Assembly: GCA_947629095.1 (NCBI GenBank)
Contig: CANRCK010000002.1
Coordinates: 1 to 64,000 of the forward strand
Length of the DNA stretch: 64,000 bases
Source: an uncultured Clostridia bacterium
Lineage (GTDB): Bacteria; Bacillota; Clostridia; Christensenellales; Borkfalkiaceae
Reading direction: 5' to 3'
This document shows positions 35,443-43,702 of the stretch, piece after piece. The first letter of the stretch is position 1. Every line of letters begins with the position of its first letter. Made by a program: the position numbers and the translations under genes. Under the pieces are notes generated by a model. That model had not been told where the DNA came from. It ran no database searches and saw nothing but the letters and a program-made list of their open reading frames with translations.

Positions 35443-35491
35443 ACACAATATATTGTATGAAAATTTTTAACTCTCTAACTACATATTGTGA
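35443..35491. promoter_or_regulatory. Pair of NrdR boxes
   Basis: ACACAATATATTGTAT (35443-35458) agrees with the NrdR consensus at about 14 of 16 positions. A second, weaker box, ending ATATTGTGA (35476-35491), agrees at about 12. They are 33 bases apart, close to three helical turns, as NrdR requires. They sit just upstream of the -35 box of nrdD. Confidence 0.75.
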
Positions 35492-35512
35492 TTGAAAATT
35501 TTTCACACAAAA

Positions 35513-35558
35513 TAAAAAAACGGCGAAAAAAGGGGGTAAATCGCCCCATTTTCGCCGT
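35513..35558 (-). terminator. Intrinsic terminator after the HNH gene
   Basis: On the minus strand a long stem with one mismatch (CGGCGAAAAtGGGG paired with CCCCcTTTTTTCGCCG) is followed by T7. It separates the HNH gene from the NrdR/nrdD control region. Confidence 0.85.
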
Positions 35559-35616
35559 GAAACGTAACACTTTATAAAACATTAAAATTTATAACACTGC
35601 ATTTTGCCCAAAGTTT

Positions 35617-36045
35617 TCATAAAAATTTTTTTAAATAGGATAAATCGAGCTTCCACTCGGGCACGAGGTTGCGCCGCCTGTGCGCCGTGTTCGCTTCGCC
35701 GAGGGCGCGCCTGTACTCCGCGTAGCTGCAGCCGTTCACCTTCATAAAGTGCTCCGCCGCCCGCTCTTCCCCGCCCAAAAGCGAGGTTCTGCCTATATGT
35801 ATCACCTCGTGGCAGCTGCGGCACACTGCTATAACGTCAACGAGCCTTTGCACGGCGTTCTCTTCGTCGTACTCCCACCTCTCGTGCGCCTCGAGCCTGC
35901 GCGTCTGCGCGCCGCATATCATGCACTTCCCTCCCGCGCGCGCATATGCGTCCCTTCTTACAATATCCCACTGCGCGGGGGACAAAATACTTCTTAAATT
36001 GGAATACCAGCAGCTGTCCGGCACAAGCTCGAAATTAAGTTTCAT
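35617..36045 (-). CDS. Small HNH nuclease-like protein
   Basis: A 142-residue protein with a C-terminal-type HNH/zinc core. CMICG (about residues 41-45) and CRSCHEVIH (about 95-103) supply metal ligands, and LEAHERWEYDEENA the general-base His. Such stand-alone proteins are widespread in Firmicutes with no proven role; defence, repair or phage origin have been suggested. No methylase or immunity gene is adjacent, which argues against a restriction pair. The ATG coincides with the predicted start of transcription, so the mRNA should be leaderless. Confidence 0.82.
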   Translation of the reverse strand: MKLNFELVPDSCWYSNLRSILSPAQWDIVRRDAYARAGGKCMICGAQTRRLEAHERWEYDEENAVQRLVDVIAVCRSCHEVIHIGRTSLLGGEERAAEHFMKVNGCSYAEYRRALGEANTAHRRRNLVPEWKLDLSYLKKFL

Positions 36046-36051
36046 ACCTGT

Positions 36052-36080
36052 ATTTTATCATTTTTTAAAATATATTGCAA
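36052..36080 (-). promoter_or_regulatory. Promoter of the HNH gene (leaderless)
   Basis: On the minus strand TTGCAA (36075-36080), 17 bases, TAAAAT (36052-36057). Only six bases (ACAGGT) separate the -10 box from the ATG, so transcription would start at its A. Confidence 0.75.
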
Positions 36081-36084
36081 CCCG

Positions 36085-36113
36085 TTGACAAAATTTTACA
36101 GCCATGATACAAT
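36085..36113 (+). promoter_or_regulatory. Promoter of the SPFH operon
   Basis: TTGACA (36085-36090), 17 bases, TACAAT (36108-36113). It is divergent to the HNH promoter, the -35 boxes being four bases apart. Confidence 0.85.
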
Positions 36114-36118
36114 GTGTG

Positions 36119-36137
36119 TGATATCAAAATGATATCA
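36119..36137 (+). promoter_or_regulatory. Tandem 8-bp palindromes at the SPFH operon start
   Basis: TGATATCA occurs twice (36119-36126 and 36130-36137) with three bases between, giving an 11-base period. It overlaps the predicted start of transcription (about 36120). Tandem short palindromes one helical turn apart are the usual target of ribbon-helix-helix regulators, and this operon encodes one. Confidence 0.6.
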
Positions 36138-36158
36138 ATAATTTTTGGAGAGATTTGT

Positions 36159-37115
36159 ATGCAGAACATTGAAGAAAGAGAGCTTAAAGGCTTGAACGGC
36201 TGGGTTATGCTGTTTGTGTGCTTACTCGGCATACTTTTGGGCGTGGCGCTGACTATAATAGGACCGATGGCGGCAATGGGGTTTGACTCGAACAACTTCG
36301 AAACGGACACGGTGTCCGCGCCGGGTTGGTTTGCCTTGCTTGCCGTGGGCATTCTTATGTGCGTCGGTTTTGGGTTATGCTGCGGGGGCTTTAAGGTGCT
36401 TGCACCAAACGAGGCGCTGGTTCTGACGCTGTTCGGCAAGTATCACGGAACGTTGAAAAGGGACGGATTCTTTTTTGTAAATCCCTTCTGCGCGGCGCAA
36501 AATCCCGCGGCGGGCGGCGTTTTGAGCAAGAAGATAAGCCTTAAAGCCATGACATTGAACAACGACAAGCAAAAGGTGAACGACGAGGACGGCAACCCCA
36601 TTGAAATTTCGGTTGTCGTAATATGGAAGATAGACGACGCCGCAAAGGCGGTGTTTGCCGTGCAGAACTATATGACCTTTATATCCACGCAGTGCGACTC
36701 GGCGATAAGGCAGGTTGCGCGGCAGTATCCCTACGACGTGAGCGACAGCGGCGACGAAAAATCGCTGCGCGGGTCCTCGGTTGAGGTTGCCGAAGAACTC
36801 AAAAGAGAATTGCAGACCCGCTGCGACATGGCAGGCGTGGACATAATGGACGTGAGAATAAACAACCTTGCCTACGCGCCCGAAATTGCGGCGGCAATGC
36901 TCCAGCGCCAGCAGGCGGGGGCTATTATTGCTGCAAGGCAAAAAATTGTGGACGGCGCCGTTTCCATGGTGGATATGGCTTTGAAAAAGCTCTCCTCCGA
37001 CGGGATTGTGGACTTGGACGAGGAGCGCAAAGCGCAGATGGTTTCAAACCTGCTTGTGATTCTGTGCGGCAACCGCGACGCCCAGCCCGTGGTGAACAGC
37101 GGCTCGATATATTGA
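36159..37115 (+). CDS. SPFH/Band 7 domain membrane protein
   Basis: A 318-residue protein with two N-terminal membrane segments (about 15-38 and 53-77) followed by an SPFH domain. Visible are [23 protein letters not shown], the [19 protein letters not shown] strand pair, a charged coil with [20 protein letters not shown] and [23 protein letters not shown] proteins oligomerise at the inner membrane into large rings that organise lipids or proteases. The ATG at 36159 has GGAGAG upstream. It is first of five coupled genes that include a ribbon-helix-helix regulator. Confidence 0.9.
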   Translation: MQNIEERELKGLNGWVMLFVCLLGILLGVALTIIGPMAAMGFDSNNFETDTVSAPGWFALLAVGILMCVGFGLCCGGFKVLAPNEALVLTLFGKYHGTLKRDGFFFVNPFCAAQNPAAGGVLSKKISLKAMTLNNDKQKVNDEDGNPIEISVVVIWKIDDAAKAVFAVQNYMTFISTQCDSAIRQVARQYPYDVSDSGDEKSLRGSSVEVAEELKRELQTRCDMAGVDIMDVRINNLAYAPEIAAAMLQRQQAGAIIAARQKIVDGAVSMVDMALKKLSSDGIVDLDEERKAQMVSNLLVILCGNRDAQPVVNSGSIY

Positions 37116-37116
37116 C

Positions 37117-37977
37117 GTGAGCGGCAAAAACGCAACCTATATAATGAAAAACGCATTTGTATTCGACATAAATAACGGGGAAGTCACCGAGGAAAAATTT
37201 TTTGTAAAAAGACCTGCGGCGCAGTCGAAAAGCAAGATAGACGGCGCGCAAGACGAAATTTACGGCTTCAGAAAAAAAGCCGCGCCCGCGTGGATCCACG
37301 CCGTAGCGTGGGTTATATTAGGCATAGGCTTTGTATTTTTGGAGAGCTTTACATCGGAAGCGATAGATTCGGGATTTTACAGCGCATATTCCTCACTTTA
37401 TTATTTCTTTTACATAGGCGTCGCCCTGTTGGTTATGGGAGTGGCGCTGCGGATTGTGATTACCGTAAAGATGCGGAAGGCGGACTCCGACCCCGTGATA
37501 GGCGAAATGTTGAAGAGAGCCGACGACCTTACACTGAAATGTTTGGAGGAGATGGGCGTGCCCGAAACGGCACAAAAGACGGACGTGCTTATGTCCCTGC
37601 AAAAAACGTCGAAGTCGGGAAAAATAAAGCCGTACACGGCATATTTCAAGTATCTGAACTGTGAAATGCGGGTGTATGAGGGGAACGGAAACATATATTT
37701 TGCCGATACGGACGGCGTGCGCGCCGTATCCCTCGGCAGCATAACTTCGGTGGTTAAGGTCGACAAAAAAATCGCCTGCTTCGGCTGGAACAAGGTTGGC
37801 GACGTAAAGAACGGAAAATGGAGCGGGCTTGTGAAGCAGACCTCCGCCGGGGCATATAAAATAAAGGGATATTATTCGGTTGCGTTAAACGCGGACGATG
37901 AACCACGGGAGATTATTTTCCCCGCATACGAGAAAGATATTTTGGAAACTTTGCACGGCTTGGCTTTGCCGCAGTGA
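37117..37977 (+). CDS. Two-helix membrane protein of the SPFH operon
   Basis: A 286-residue protein of unrecognised family. A cytosolic N-terminal segment ([15 protein letters not shown]) is followed by two membrane helices (about 60-80 and 90-118) and a soluble C-terminal domain of about 160 residues with beta-rich character ([37 protein letters not shown]). The GTG at 37117 is one base past the SPFH stop and lacks a ribosome-binding site; translation presumably continues from the preceding gene. An ATG at 37144 is an alternative start. Partnership with the SPFH protein is an inference from coupling. Confidence 0.7.
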   Translation: MSGKNATYIMKNAFVFDINNGEVTEEKFFVKRPAAQSKSKIDGAQDEIYGFRKKAAPAWIHAVAWVILGIGFVFLESFTSEAIDSGFYSAYSSLYYFFYIGVALLVMGVALRIVITVKMRKADSDPVIGEMLKRADDLTLKCLEEMGVPETAQKTDVLMSLQKTSKSGKIKPYTAYFKYLNCEMRVYEGNGNIYFADTDGVRAVSLGSITSVVKVDKKIACFGWNKVGDVKNGKWSGLVKQTSAGAYKIKGYYSVALNADDEPREIIFPAYEKDILETLHGLALPQ

Positions 37978-37978
37978 T

Positions 37979-38170
37979 ATGGATAAGAACGGTAAAAAAC
38001 AAATCCCCTTGAGGATATCGGAAAATTTATACGCAGAGCTTGAAAAATGGGCAGACGACGAGTTCCGCTCGGTCAACGGACAGATCGAGTATCTTTTGAA
38101 TGCCTGCGTAAAATACCGCAAAAAGGGCAAAAAGGGCTTGACGGACGAAACGGACGGGGATAAAATATAG
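37979..38170 (+). CDS. Arc-like ribbon-helix-helix DNA-binding protein
   Basis: A 63-residue regulator. The beta strand [20 protein letters not shown] and the helix-turn-helix [17 protein letters not shown] are the MetJ/Arc fold seen in Arc, CopG and many small Firmicutes regulators; the basic tail is KYRKKGKK. The ATG is one base past the upstream stop. It is probably the repressor of its own operon, whose promoter overlaps two TGATATCA palindromes. No toxin gene is obvious, so I do not call it an antitoxin. Confidence 0.85.
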   Translation: MDKNGKKQIPLRISENLYAELEKWADDEFRSVNGQIEYLLNACVKYRKKGKKGLTDETDGDKI

Positions 38171-38182
38171 TTGAGGTGGATT

Positions 38183-38800
38183 ATGGCTCAACTTGACGCA
38201 CAGCGGATAAAAAAACTTAAAACGGGCGAAAAAATAGGCTTTGCCGCCACGGTTTTTTGCGGGGCGGCGCTCGTTTACGCCATAGTGCTCTTTTCCGTCT
38301 CCGCGTCCACGGGCAACGCCCTGTTGCAGACGGTGACGTGGGCAACCGCGCCCGCGGCGTTGGTTTTGGGGATTGCCGTTGCGGCTTACTGCAACATAAA
38401 ATTCGGCGGCGAACTTGACAAAATAGTCAGGGAATTCATAACTGAGACATTTGTGGAAAACGCAGCCTTGATGCACCCCGAAAGAAGCTCCCTTTCATAC
38501 TACGTTGAAATAGGGCAAAGCAAGGCGGAAATTTCGGTGAACGACTATAAGGAGAAGATAGTTTTTGATTTTTCGGACTTTGGAAAGATTTCGCTTGCAA
38601 GGAAGCTGAATATTTCAAAAACGATAACCGACAGGCTGACCGCCACATTTTGCAGGCTGTACGAGCGCGGGGCAAGCTATAAGTCGGTGGACTACCGCGA
38701 AAAAGATACAAAGAGAAAGAAAACGGGCAAGGTCATACGCATTATAAGCGACGGCGTGCCCGATAAAAAATCATATAAGTACTATCTTAAAAATAAATGA
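38183..38800 (+). CDS. Two-helix membrane protein with cytosolic tail
   Basis: A 205-residue protein of unrecognised family. After a basic N-terminus there are two membrane helices (about 20-45 and 55-75), and then a cytosolic domain with SYYVEIGQSKAEISVNDYKE and a strongly basic end (EKDTKRKKTGKV). GAGGTGG precedes the ATG at 38183. Its last codons overlap the start of the ATP-grasp gene by four bases. The two membrane proteins of this operon share size and topology in the first 120 residues but no clear sequence identity. Confidence 0.7.
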   Translation: MAQLDAQRIKKLKTGEKIGFAATVFCGAALVYAIVLFSVSASTGNALLQTVTWATAPAALVLGIAVAAYCNIKFGGELDKIVREFITETFVENAALMHPERSSLSYYVEIGQSKAEISVNDYKEKIVFDFSDFGKISLARKLNISKTITDRLTATFCRLYERGASYKSVDYREKDTKRKKTGKVIRIISDGVPDKKSYKYYLKNK

Positions 38801-39678
38801 AAGGACTGATTTTAAACAACGCATACTATGAAACGCCCTCAACGAGTTATCAGGGCGAACGACTTGCCGCCGAGCTTAAAAAGCTCGGCGTTTCTGCCGA
38901 TATAAAAAAGAATGACTTCTTCGGCGCGGAAATTAAGGACGGAAACCTTGAAAACGCCGCAGCGGGATATGACTTTTGCGTCTATCTTGACAAGGACAAA
39001 TACGTAAGCTATGCGCTGGAAAAGTGCGGCGTGCGCCTCTTTAACCGCCACGAAGCAATACAGCTATGCGACGACAAGGCGCTTACCTCCCTCCGCCTTG
39101 CAAACTGCGGCATACCAATGCCGAAAACCGTTCCGGGACTTTTGTGCTACGACCCCTCCGCCGCCGTTTTGCCCGGTATATATTCTGTTTTGGAGCAAAA
39201 ATTGGGATATCCCATGGTTGCAAAGCAATGCTACGGTTCGCTGGGAAAGTTTGTTTATAAAATAGAAAACCGCGCGGAGCTTGAAGAAAAGTGCCGGGAG
39301 CTTAAATGCACCCCGCACCTCTTTCAACAATTTATTTCGGGAAGCGCGGGCAGGGATATCCGCGTTATTGTGATAGGCGGGAAAGCCGTTGCGGCTATGG
39401 AGAGAAAATCCAAGACGGATTTCCGCTCAAACGTGGAGCTCGGCGGCGTGGGAACACCCAAGGAAATAGACCAAAAACTTAAAACACTCTGCGAAAAGAC
39501 GGCAAATTTATTGGGGCTGGACTACTGCGGAATAGATATTTTGTACGGGGAAGAGGGTTATCTTTTGTGCGAGGTAAATTCCAACGCCTTTTTCGGCGGC
39601 ATGGAACGGGCTACGGGAATAAACGTTGCAAAGCTCTACGCCGAACACATAGCAGCCGCCGTTTCAAGCGGATTATAA
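38797..39678 (+). CDS. RimK-like ATP-grasp ligase
   Basis: A 293-residue ATP-grasp protein of the RimK/glutathione-synthetase group. Such enzymes form peptide-like bonds, for example adding glutamate to protein or peptide ends. Visible are an N-terminal domain, the ATP-binding MVAKQCYGSLGKFVYKI (about residues 135-150), DIRVIVIGGKAVAAMER, DFRSNVELGG, and the metal-binding CGIDILYGEEGYLLCEVNSN. The acceptor is unknown. It ends the five-gene SPFH operon, and its stop faces the glpK stop across 38 bases. Confidence 0.87.
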   Translation: MKGLILNNAYYETPSTSYQGERLAAELKKLGVSADIKKNDFFGAEIKDGNLENAAAGYDFCVYLDKDKYVSYALEKCGVRLFNRHEAIQLCDDKALTSLRLANCGIPMPKTVPGLLCYDPSAAVLPGIYSVLEQKLGYPMVAKQCYGSLGKFVYKIENRAELEEKCRELKCTPHLFQQFISGSAGRDIRVIVIGGKAVAAMERKSKTDFRSNVELGGVGTPKEIDQKLKTLCEKTANLLGLDYCGIDILYGEEGYLLCEVNSNAFFGGMERATGINVAKLYAEHIAAAVSSGL

Positions 39679-39716
39679 GCGTTGCATAGCGCCCGCCGCC
39701 ATTTTTATATGCAACA

Positions 39717-41195
39717 TTACAGGCGGGATTTTTGAACCGCCTTTTCCCAGCCACAAAGAAGGGCCAGCCTTTCACCCTCCTCCATTTTGGGCGCGAACAC
39801 GCGGCGAATTCCGCCCTTGAGCATATCCGAAATATCCCTTTCGCCCCATATACCCGCGCTTATTCCCGCCAAAAACGCCGCGCCGAGCACGGTTGATTCG
39901 CCCCGGCGGGAACGGACTACCTCCGCGCGGAGGATATCCGACTGGAACTGCATCAAAAATTTGTTTGCGCTTGCCCCTCCGTCAACAGACAGCCGGGTTA
40001 TATTTATGCCCGCGTCCTTTTCCATTGCCTTTACAACGTCGTAAACCTGATATGCAACGCCCTCCAGCGAGGCGCGGATAATCTGGTCCTTTGTTGTGCC
40101 GCGGGTTATGCCCGTTATTGTGCCGCGCGCGTTGGGGTCCCAATAGGGCGCCCCAAGCCCCGTGAAAGCGGGAACCACGTACACCCCGCCGCTGTCCTTT
40201 GCGCGGAGAGCGGCTCTTTCGCTTGCCGCAGCCGTTTTTATAAGCCCCATACTGTCCCTTAGCCACTGCACAACGGCTCCGCCCACAAACACAGAGCCTT
40301 CCAGAACGTAGCACGGCTTGCCGTTTGCCGTTGCCCCGAGGGTGGTCACAAGCCCGTTTTCGCTCTTCACGGGTTCTGCGCCCGTGTTCATCAAAAGAAA
40401 GCACCCCGTGCCGTAGGTATTTTTTATGTCGCCCGCTTCAAAACAGCCCTGCCCGAACAGCGAGCCTTGCTGGTCGCCCACTACCGAATGGATGTGCACG
40501 CCCTTTAAAACGCCCTCCTCCACCGCGCCGAAATCGTGCGAGGAAGGATAGACCTGCGGCAGCATACGCTCGGGAATGTCGAAGAGCCGCAAAAGTTCCT
40601 TATCCCACTCCAGAGTGTGGATATTGAACAGCATGGTGCGGGCGGCGTTGGTGTAGTCGGTGGCAAAAATTTTGCCCTTTGAGAGCCGGAAAAGTAAATA
40701 CGTATCCACCGTTCCGAAGCACAGCTCTCCCCGCTCGGCGCGCTCCCTCGCGCCCTCGACATTGTCTAAAATCCACTTGATTTTGGTTGCGGAAAAGTAG
40801 GCGTCGGGCACGAGCCCCGTCTTGTTGTAGATGCGCTCCGAAAAGCCGTCGTGCACCAGCTTTTTGCAGTAATCGGCCGTGCGGCGGCACTGCCATACTA
40901 TGGCGTTGTATACCGCGTCGCCCGTGCGCCTGTCCCAAACAAGCGTTGTTTCGCGCTGGTTTGTTATGCCGACTGCCGCAATATCCGCCGCGGAAAGCTG
41001 CGAGCCGGACATTGCAAGCGATATCACCGAATGCACAGAGTTTAAAATATCGGCGGGAGAGTGCTCCACCCAGCCGGGTTTGGGATAAATTTGGGGGAAT
41101 TCAAGCTGATAACCGCATACGCACTCCCCCTTTTGGTCATATACGTGGGCGCGCGTTGAAGTGGTGCCCTGGTCTATTGCAAGTATGTATTTCAT
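39717..41195 (-). CDS. glpK: Glycerol kinase
   Basis: GlpK phosphorylates glycerol to glycerol-3-phosphate. The 492-residue FGGY kinase has AIDQGTTSTRAHV at the N-terminus, the WVEH and QTNQRETT-like (TNQRETTLVWDRRTG) substrate segments, the Asp base in AFTGLGAPYWDPNARG, and VDGGASANKFLMQFQSDIL near the end. No glycerol facilitator or glpD is beside it. The ATG at 41195 is fixed by the family N-terminus, yet it lies only nine bases after a strong -10 box and has no ribosome-binding site. Confidence 0.96.
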   Translation of the reverse strand: MKYILAIDQGTTSTRAHVYDQKGECVCGYQLEFPQIYPKPGWVEHSPADILNSVHSVISLAMSGSQLSAADIAAVGITNQRETTLVWDRRTGDAVYNAIVWQCRRTADYCKKLVHDGFSERIYNKTGLVPDAYFSATKIKWILDNVEGARERAERGELCFGTVDTYLLFRLSKGKIFATDYTNAARTMLFNIHTLEWDKELLRLFDIPERMLPQVYPSSHDFGAVEEGVLKGVHIHSVVGDQQGSLFGQGCFEAGDIKNTYGTGCFLLMNTGAEPVKSENGLVTTLGATANGKPCYVLEGSVFVGGAVVQWLRDSMGLIKTAAASERAALRAKDSGGVYVVPAFTGLGAPYWDPNARGTITGITRGTTKDQIIRASLEGVAYQVYDVVKAMEKDAGINITRLSVDGGASANKFLMQFQSDILRAEVVRSRRGESTVLGAAFLAGISAGIWGERDISDMLKGGIRRVFAPKMEEGERLALLCGWEKAVQKSRL

Positions 41196-41204
41196 AACGG
41201 GATT

Positions 41205-41233
41205 ATTATAGCACAATATTTACGCCTTTTCAA
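41205..41233 (-). promoter_or_regulatory. Promoter of glpK (very short leader)
   Basis: On the minus strand TTGAAA (41228-41233), 17 bases, TATAAT (41205-41210) preceded by TGC (extended -10). The predicted start is about 41198, three bases before the ATG at 41195. Confidence 0.82.
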
Positions 41234-41326
41234 TACCGTTTGATTAAATATCCTTCACTAATGATATGCACACCAAAATTCAGACTGTTTTTGGGGTCAT
41301 TAGCGGTGGTTATCTTTTTAAGGCAA

Positions 41327-41357
41327 TAAAAATCCCAAGCACGACTTGCTTGGGATT
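41327..41357 (-). terminator. Intrinsic terminator after rseP
   Basis: On the minus strand AATCCCAAGCA, a five-base loop and TGCTTGGGATT are followed by a T-rich run (TTTTATTG). It is ten bases past the rseP stop. Confidence 0.88.
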
Positions 41358-41366
41358 AGTAACCTT

Positions 41367-42509
41367 TTATACAAATTGCAAAATGTCCACCAGAATGGCA
41401 AAACCCAATATCGCCACAAAACCCACGGCGTGTATTACAGCCTCTATTTTGCGCGGCACGGGCTTTCGGAATATCCACTCTATAAGACAGAAAATCACTT
41501 TGCTGCCGTCGAGGGCGGGTATAGGCAAAAGATTGAAAACGGCTAAATTAACGCCTATATATGCCGCTATTTCAAAAAAGTTTTGCGCCGAACGCGAAGC
41601 GATTTCGCTCGTGAGTTTGATAGTGGTCACGGGTCCGCCCATAGCTTCGAGCCCCAGATGCCCCGTGAGCAGCTCCCCCAGAACCTTGAATATGGTCCCC
41701 GCAATTCTCCACGAATACTCAAAGCCGTGACCTATGGTGCGGAAAAATCCCGTTTTAAAGCTCTCCACGCCCAAATCGTAGTAATACGTAGTGGTTTCAT
41801 CCTCTCCTTCGCCCGTGGTTACGCCGTAAGTGCCCACGCCGAGCGCGTGCCAGAGCTTTGAAGCCTCCTGCGAACTTGAAAAGCTGCAATCGCCGCGCAG
41901 CATCACCTCCGCCGTATGTTCCGAACCGTCGCGCAAAACCAAAACATCAACAATATCCCCCGTCTTTTTGCCCGAAAGCGCGGACATCGCGTCGGTTGCG
42001 AGATAGATATTTTTGCCCTCTATTTTTAAAATTACGTCGTTTTCCTTAAGCGAATATTCAATATATTGCGCCGCGTCCGCTCCATCCTCAGGCGGGGGCG
42101 CAACCGAACCTATTTTATACGCCATCTGCCCGAACGCAAACAGAGATATTACTATCAGAATGAGCGCCAAAATATAGTTCATAAGCGGTCCCGAAACCAA
42201 AACTATTATCCTCTTCCAGGGGGATTTGTTGTTGAAGGCGTCGGGAGAGTCCGCTTCGCCGTCCTCCCCTTCGAACGCACAAAACCCGCCCAGCGGCAGG
42301 GCGCGCACCGAAAAAACCTCGCCCGTGCGTTTGGACGCGTGCCTGAAAAGTTTGGGACCGAAGCCTATGGCAAACTCGTTGATTTTAAATTTAAGCGCCT
42401 TGCCGGCGACGTAGTGCCCGAATTCGTGCACGGTTATCATCACAAGCAATATTAGTATTGCAAGCAAGACCGAGCCGATGGCGGACATAACCGAATTGAA
42501 GGTATTCAA
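41367..42509 (-). CDS. rseP: Site-2 protease RseP/RasP
   Basis: An intramembrane zinc metalloprotease that cuts anti-sigma factors and leftover signal peptides. The 380-residue protein has the HEFGH active site at residues 28-32 in the first membrane helix, a central PDZ-type region with an IEGKN core (about residues 165-225), and the third zinc ligand in NLLPIPALDGSKVI near the C-terminus. A long acidic loop (FEGEDGEADSPDAF) precedes the PDZ part. It sits four bases after dxr, the standard dxr-rseP order. Confidence 0.95.
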   Translation of the reverse strand: MNTFNSVMSAIGSVLLAILILLVMITVHEFGHYVAGKALKFKINEFAIGFGPKLFRHASKRTGEVFSVRALPLGGFCAFEGEDGEADSPDAFNNKSPWKRIIVLVSGPLMNYILALILIVISLFAFGQMAYKIGSVAPPPEDGADAAQYIEYSLKENDVILKIEGKNIYLATDAMSALSGKKTGDIVDVLVLRDGSEHTAEVMLRGDCSFSSSQEASKLWHALGVGTYGVTTGEGEDETTTYYYDLGVESFKTGFFRTIGHGFEYSWRIAGTIFKVLGELLTGHLGLEAMGGPVTTIKLTSEIASRSAQNFFEIAAYIGVNLAVFNLLPIPALDGSKVIFCLIEWIFRKPVPRKIEAVIHAVGFVAILGFAILVDILQFV

Positions 42510-42513
42510 TGTA

Positions 42514-43620
42514 CTACCGCAGGTTTTTTAATTTATCTATAATTTTCCGCGCCCTTTCGCGGGAAATTTCGTCGACCTCCGCGAGCTTTGAAAAGCACTC
42601 CGCTTCCTCCCGCACGGTCGATTGGATTACACCGTCGCAAACGGTGAAAATGTCGGTATATGTTAAGTTTTTATTCAAAAACGCCTGCACCGCAACCTCG
42701 TCGGCGGCGTTCAGCGCACAGGGCAGCGTGCCGCCCGCCTCCCCGCATTTCAGCGCCAGGTCGAACAGGGGGAAATTTTTGCGCTCCAGCGGCTCGAAGT
42801 CCAGCGAAAATGGCTTTGTAAAGTCCATAAAACTTTCGCACAGGTAGCGCTTTGGATATGTTAACGCCATCTGTATGGGAAGTTCCATGGTGGGATAGCT
42901 CATCTGGGCAAGAATAGCCCCGTCGGCAAACTCGACCATAGAGTGTATTATGCTCTGCGGCTGTATTACCGCAACGATATCCCCATAGGGCACGCCGTAG
43001 AGCGCGTGCGCTTCAATCACTTCATAGCCCTTGTTCATAAGCGTTGCGCTGTCCACGGTGATTTTTTTGCCCATGCGCCACGTGGGGTGGTTGAGCGCCT
43101 GTTCGGGAGTTACCGACTTCAACGCCCCGGGGGCATATCCGCGGAAAGCGCCCCCGCTTGCTGTGATTATGAGCCTTTTTACAGACCGCTTTCTGTCAAA
43201 ATTCAAGCACTGCCATATTGCGGAGTGCTCGCTGTCCACGGGGAGAAGCTCCGTTCCGCTTGATTCGGCAGCGGGAAGAATTACGTCGGCTCCGCACACC
43301 AAAGTTTCCTTGTTGGCAAGGGCGAGCTGTTTGCCCGCTTTTGCCGCCCGCAGGCTGTATTCCAGCCCCGCAAAGCCGCCCGCGGCATTGAAAATTACGT
43401 CCGCGCCGCTCAATTCAGCCGCGCAGAGCGCACTTTCTTTGTCGGTTGAGGCAAGCGCGGAATACGCCGGTTTGAATTCCTCCACCTCTTGGATAAACTC
43501 TTTGGACGGCGCGTTTGCCACGAGCGCAACGATTTTGAACTTGTCGGGATTTGCCCTTACAACCTTTAAAACCTGCCTGCCTATGGACCCCGTGCTGCCG
43601 ATGAGCGCAACGTTTTTCAT
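42514..43620 (-). CDS. dxr: 1-Deoxy-D-xylulose-5-phosphate reductoisomerase
   Basis: Dxr commits carbon to isoprenoids by the methylerythritol route and works next to uppS (undecaprenyl synthesis). The 368-residue protein has the NADPH site IGSTGSIGRQVLKVV, the conserved LANKETLVCGADV with metal and substrate ligands, and LPVDSEHSAIWQCL, KRLIITASGGAFRG and HPTWRMGKKITVDSATLMNKG. Its gene precedes rseP and follows cdsA after an 82-base gap with a hairpin. Confidence 0.96.
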   Translation of the reverse strand: MKNVALIGSTGSIGRQVLKVVRANPDKFKIVALVANAPSKEFIQEVEEFKPAYSALASTDKESALCAAELSGADVIFNAAGGFAGLEYSLRAAKAGKQLALANKETLVCGADVILPAAESSGTELLPVDSEHSAIWQCLNFDRKRSVKRLIITASGGAFRGYAPGALKSVTPEQALNHPTWRMGKKITVDSATLMNKGYEVIEAHALYGVPYGDIVAVIQPQSIIHSMVEFADGAILAQMSYPTMELPIQMALTYPKRYLCESFMDFTKPFSLDFEPLERKNFPLFDLALKCGEAGGTLPCALNAADEVAVQAFLNKNLTYTDIFTVCDGVIQSTVREEAECFSKLAEVDEISRERARKIIDKLKNLR

Positions 43621-43654
43621 TTATATTATACCCGTTAAAGTTATTTTTAATGAC

Positions 43655-43688
43655 AACCGCCCCACGAATATGCGCGGGGCGGTTTTTT
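43655..43688. terminator. Hairpin in the cdsA-dxr gap
   Basis: AACCGCCCC, twelve bases and GGGGCGGTT are followed on the plus strand by further T residues. On the minus strand, the direction of transcription, the following tract (GTCATTAAAA) has few T residues. It may pause or partly terminate transcription between cdsA and dxr. Confidence 0.45.
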
Positions 43689-43702
43689 AAATTGTACGCG
43701 TT

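Noticed and set aside
35617-36045. Restriction endonuclease
   Set aside because: No methyltransferase or specificity gene is nearby; the protein has only the small HNH core.
37979-38170. Antitoxin of a toxin-antitoxin pair
   Set aside because: The ribbon-helix-helix protein has no toxin-like neighbour; both adjoining genes encode two-helix membrane proteins of more than 200 residues.
39679-39716. Terminator between the convergent ATP-grasp and glpK genes
   Set aside because: GTTGCATA and TATGCAAC pair over a 19-base loop but no T run follows on either strand, so I did not list it.
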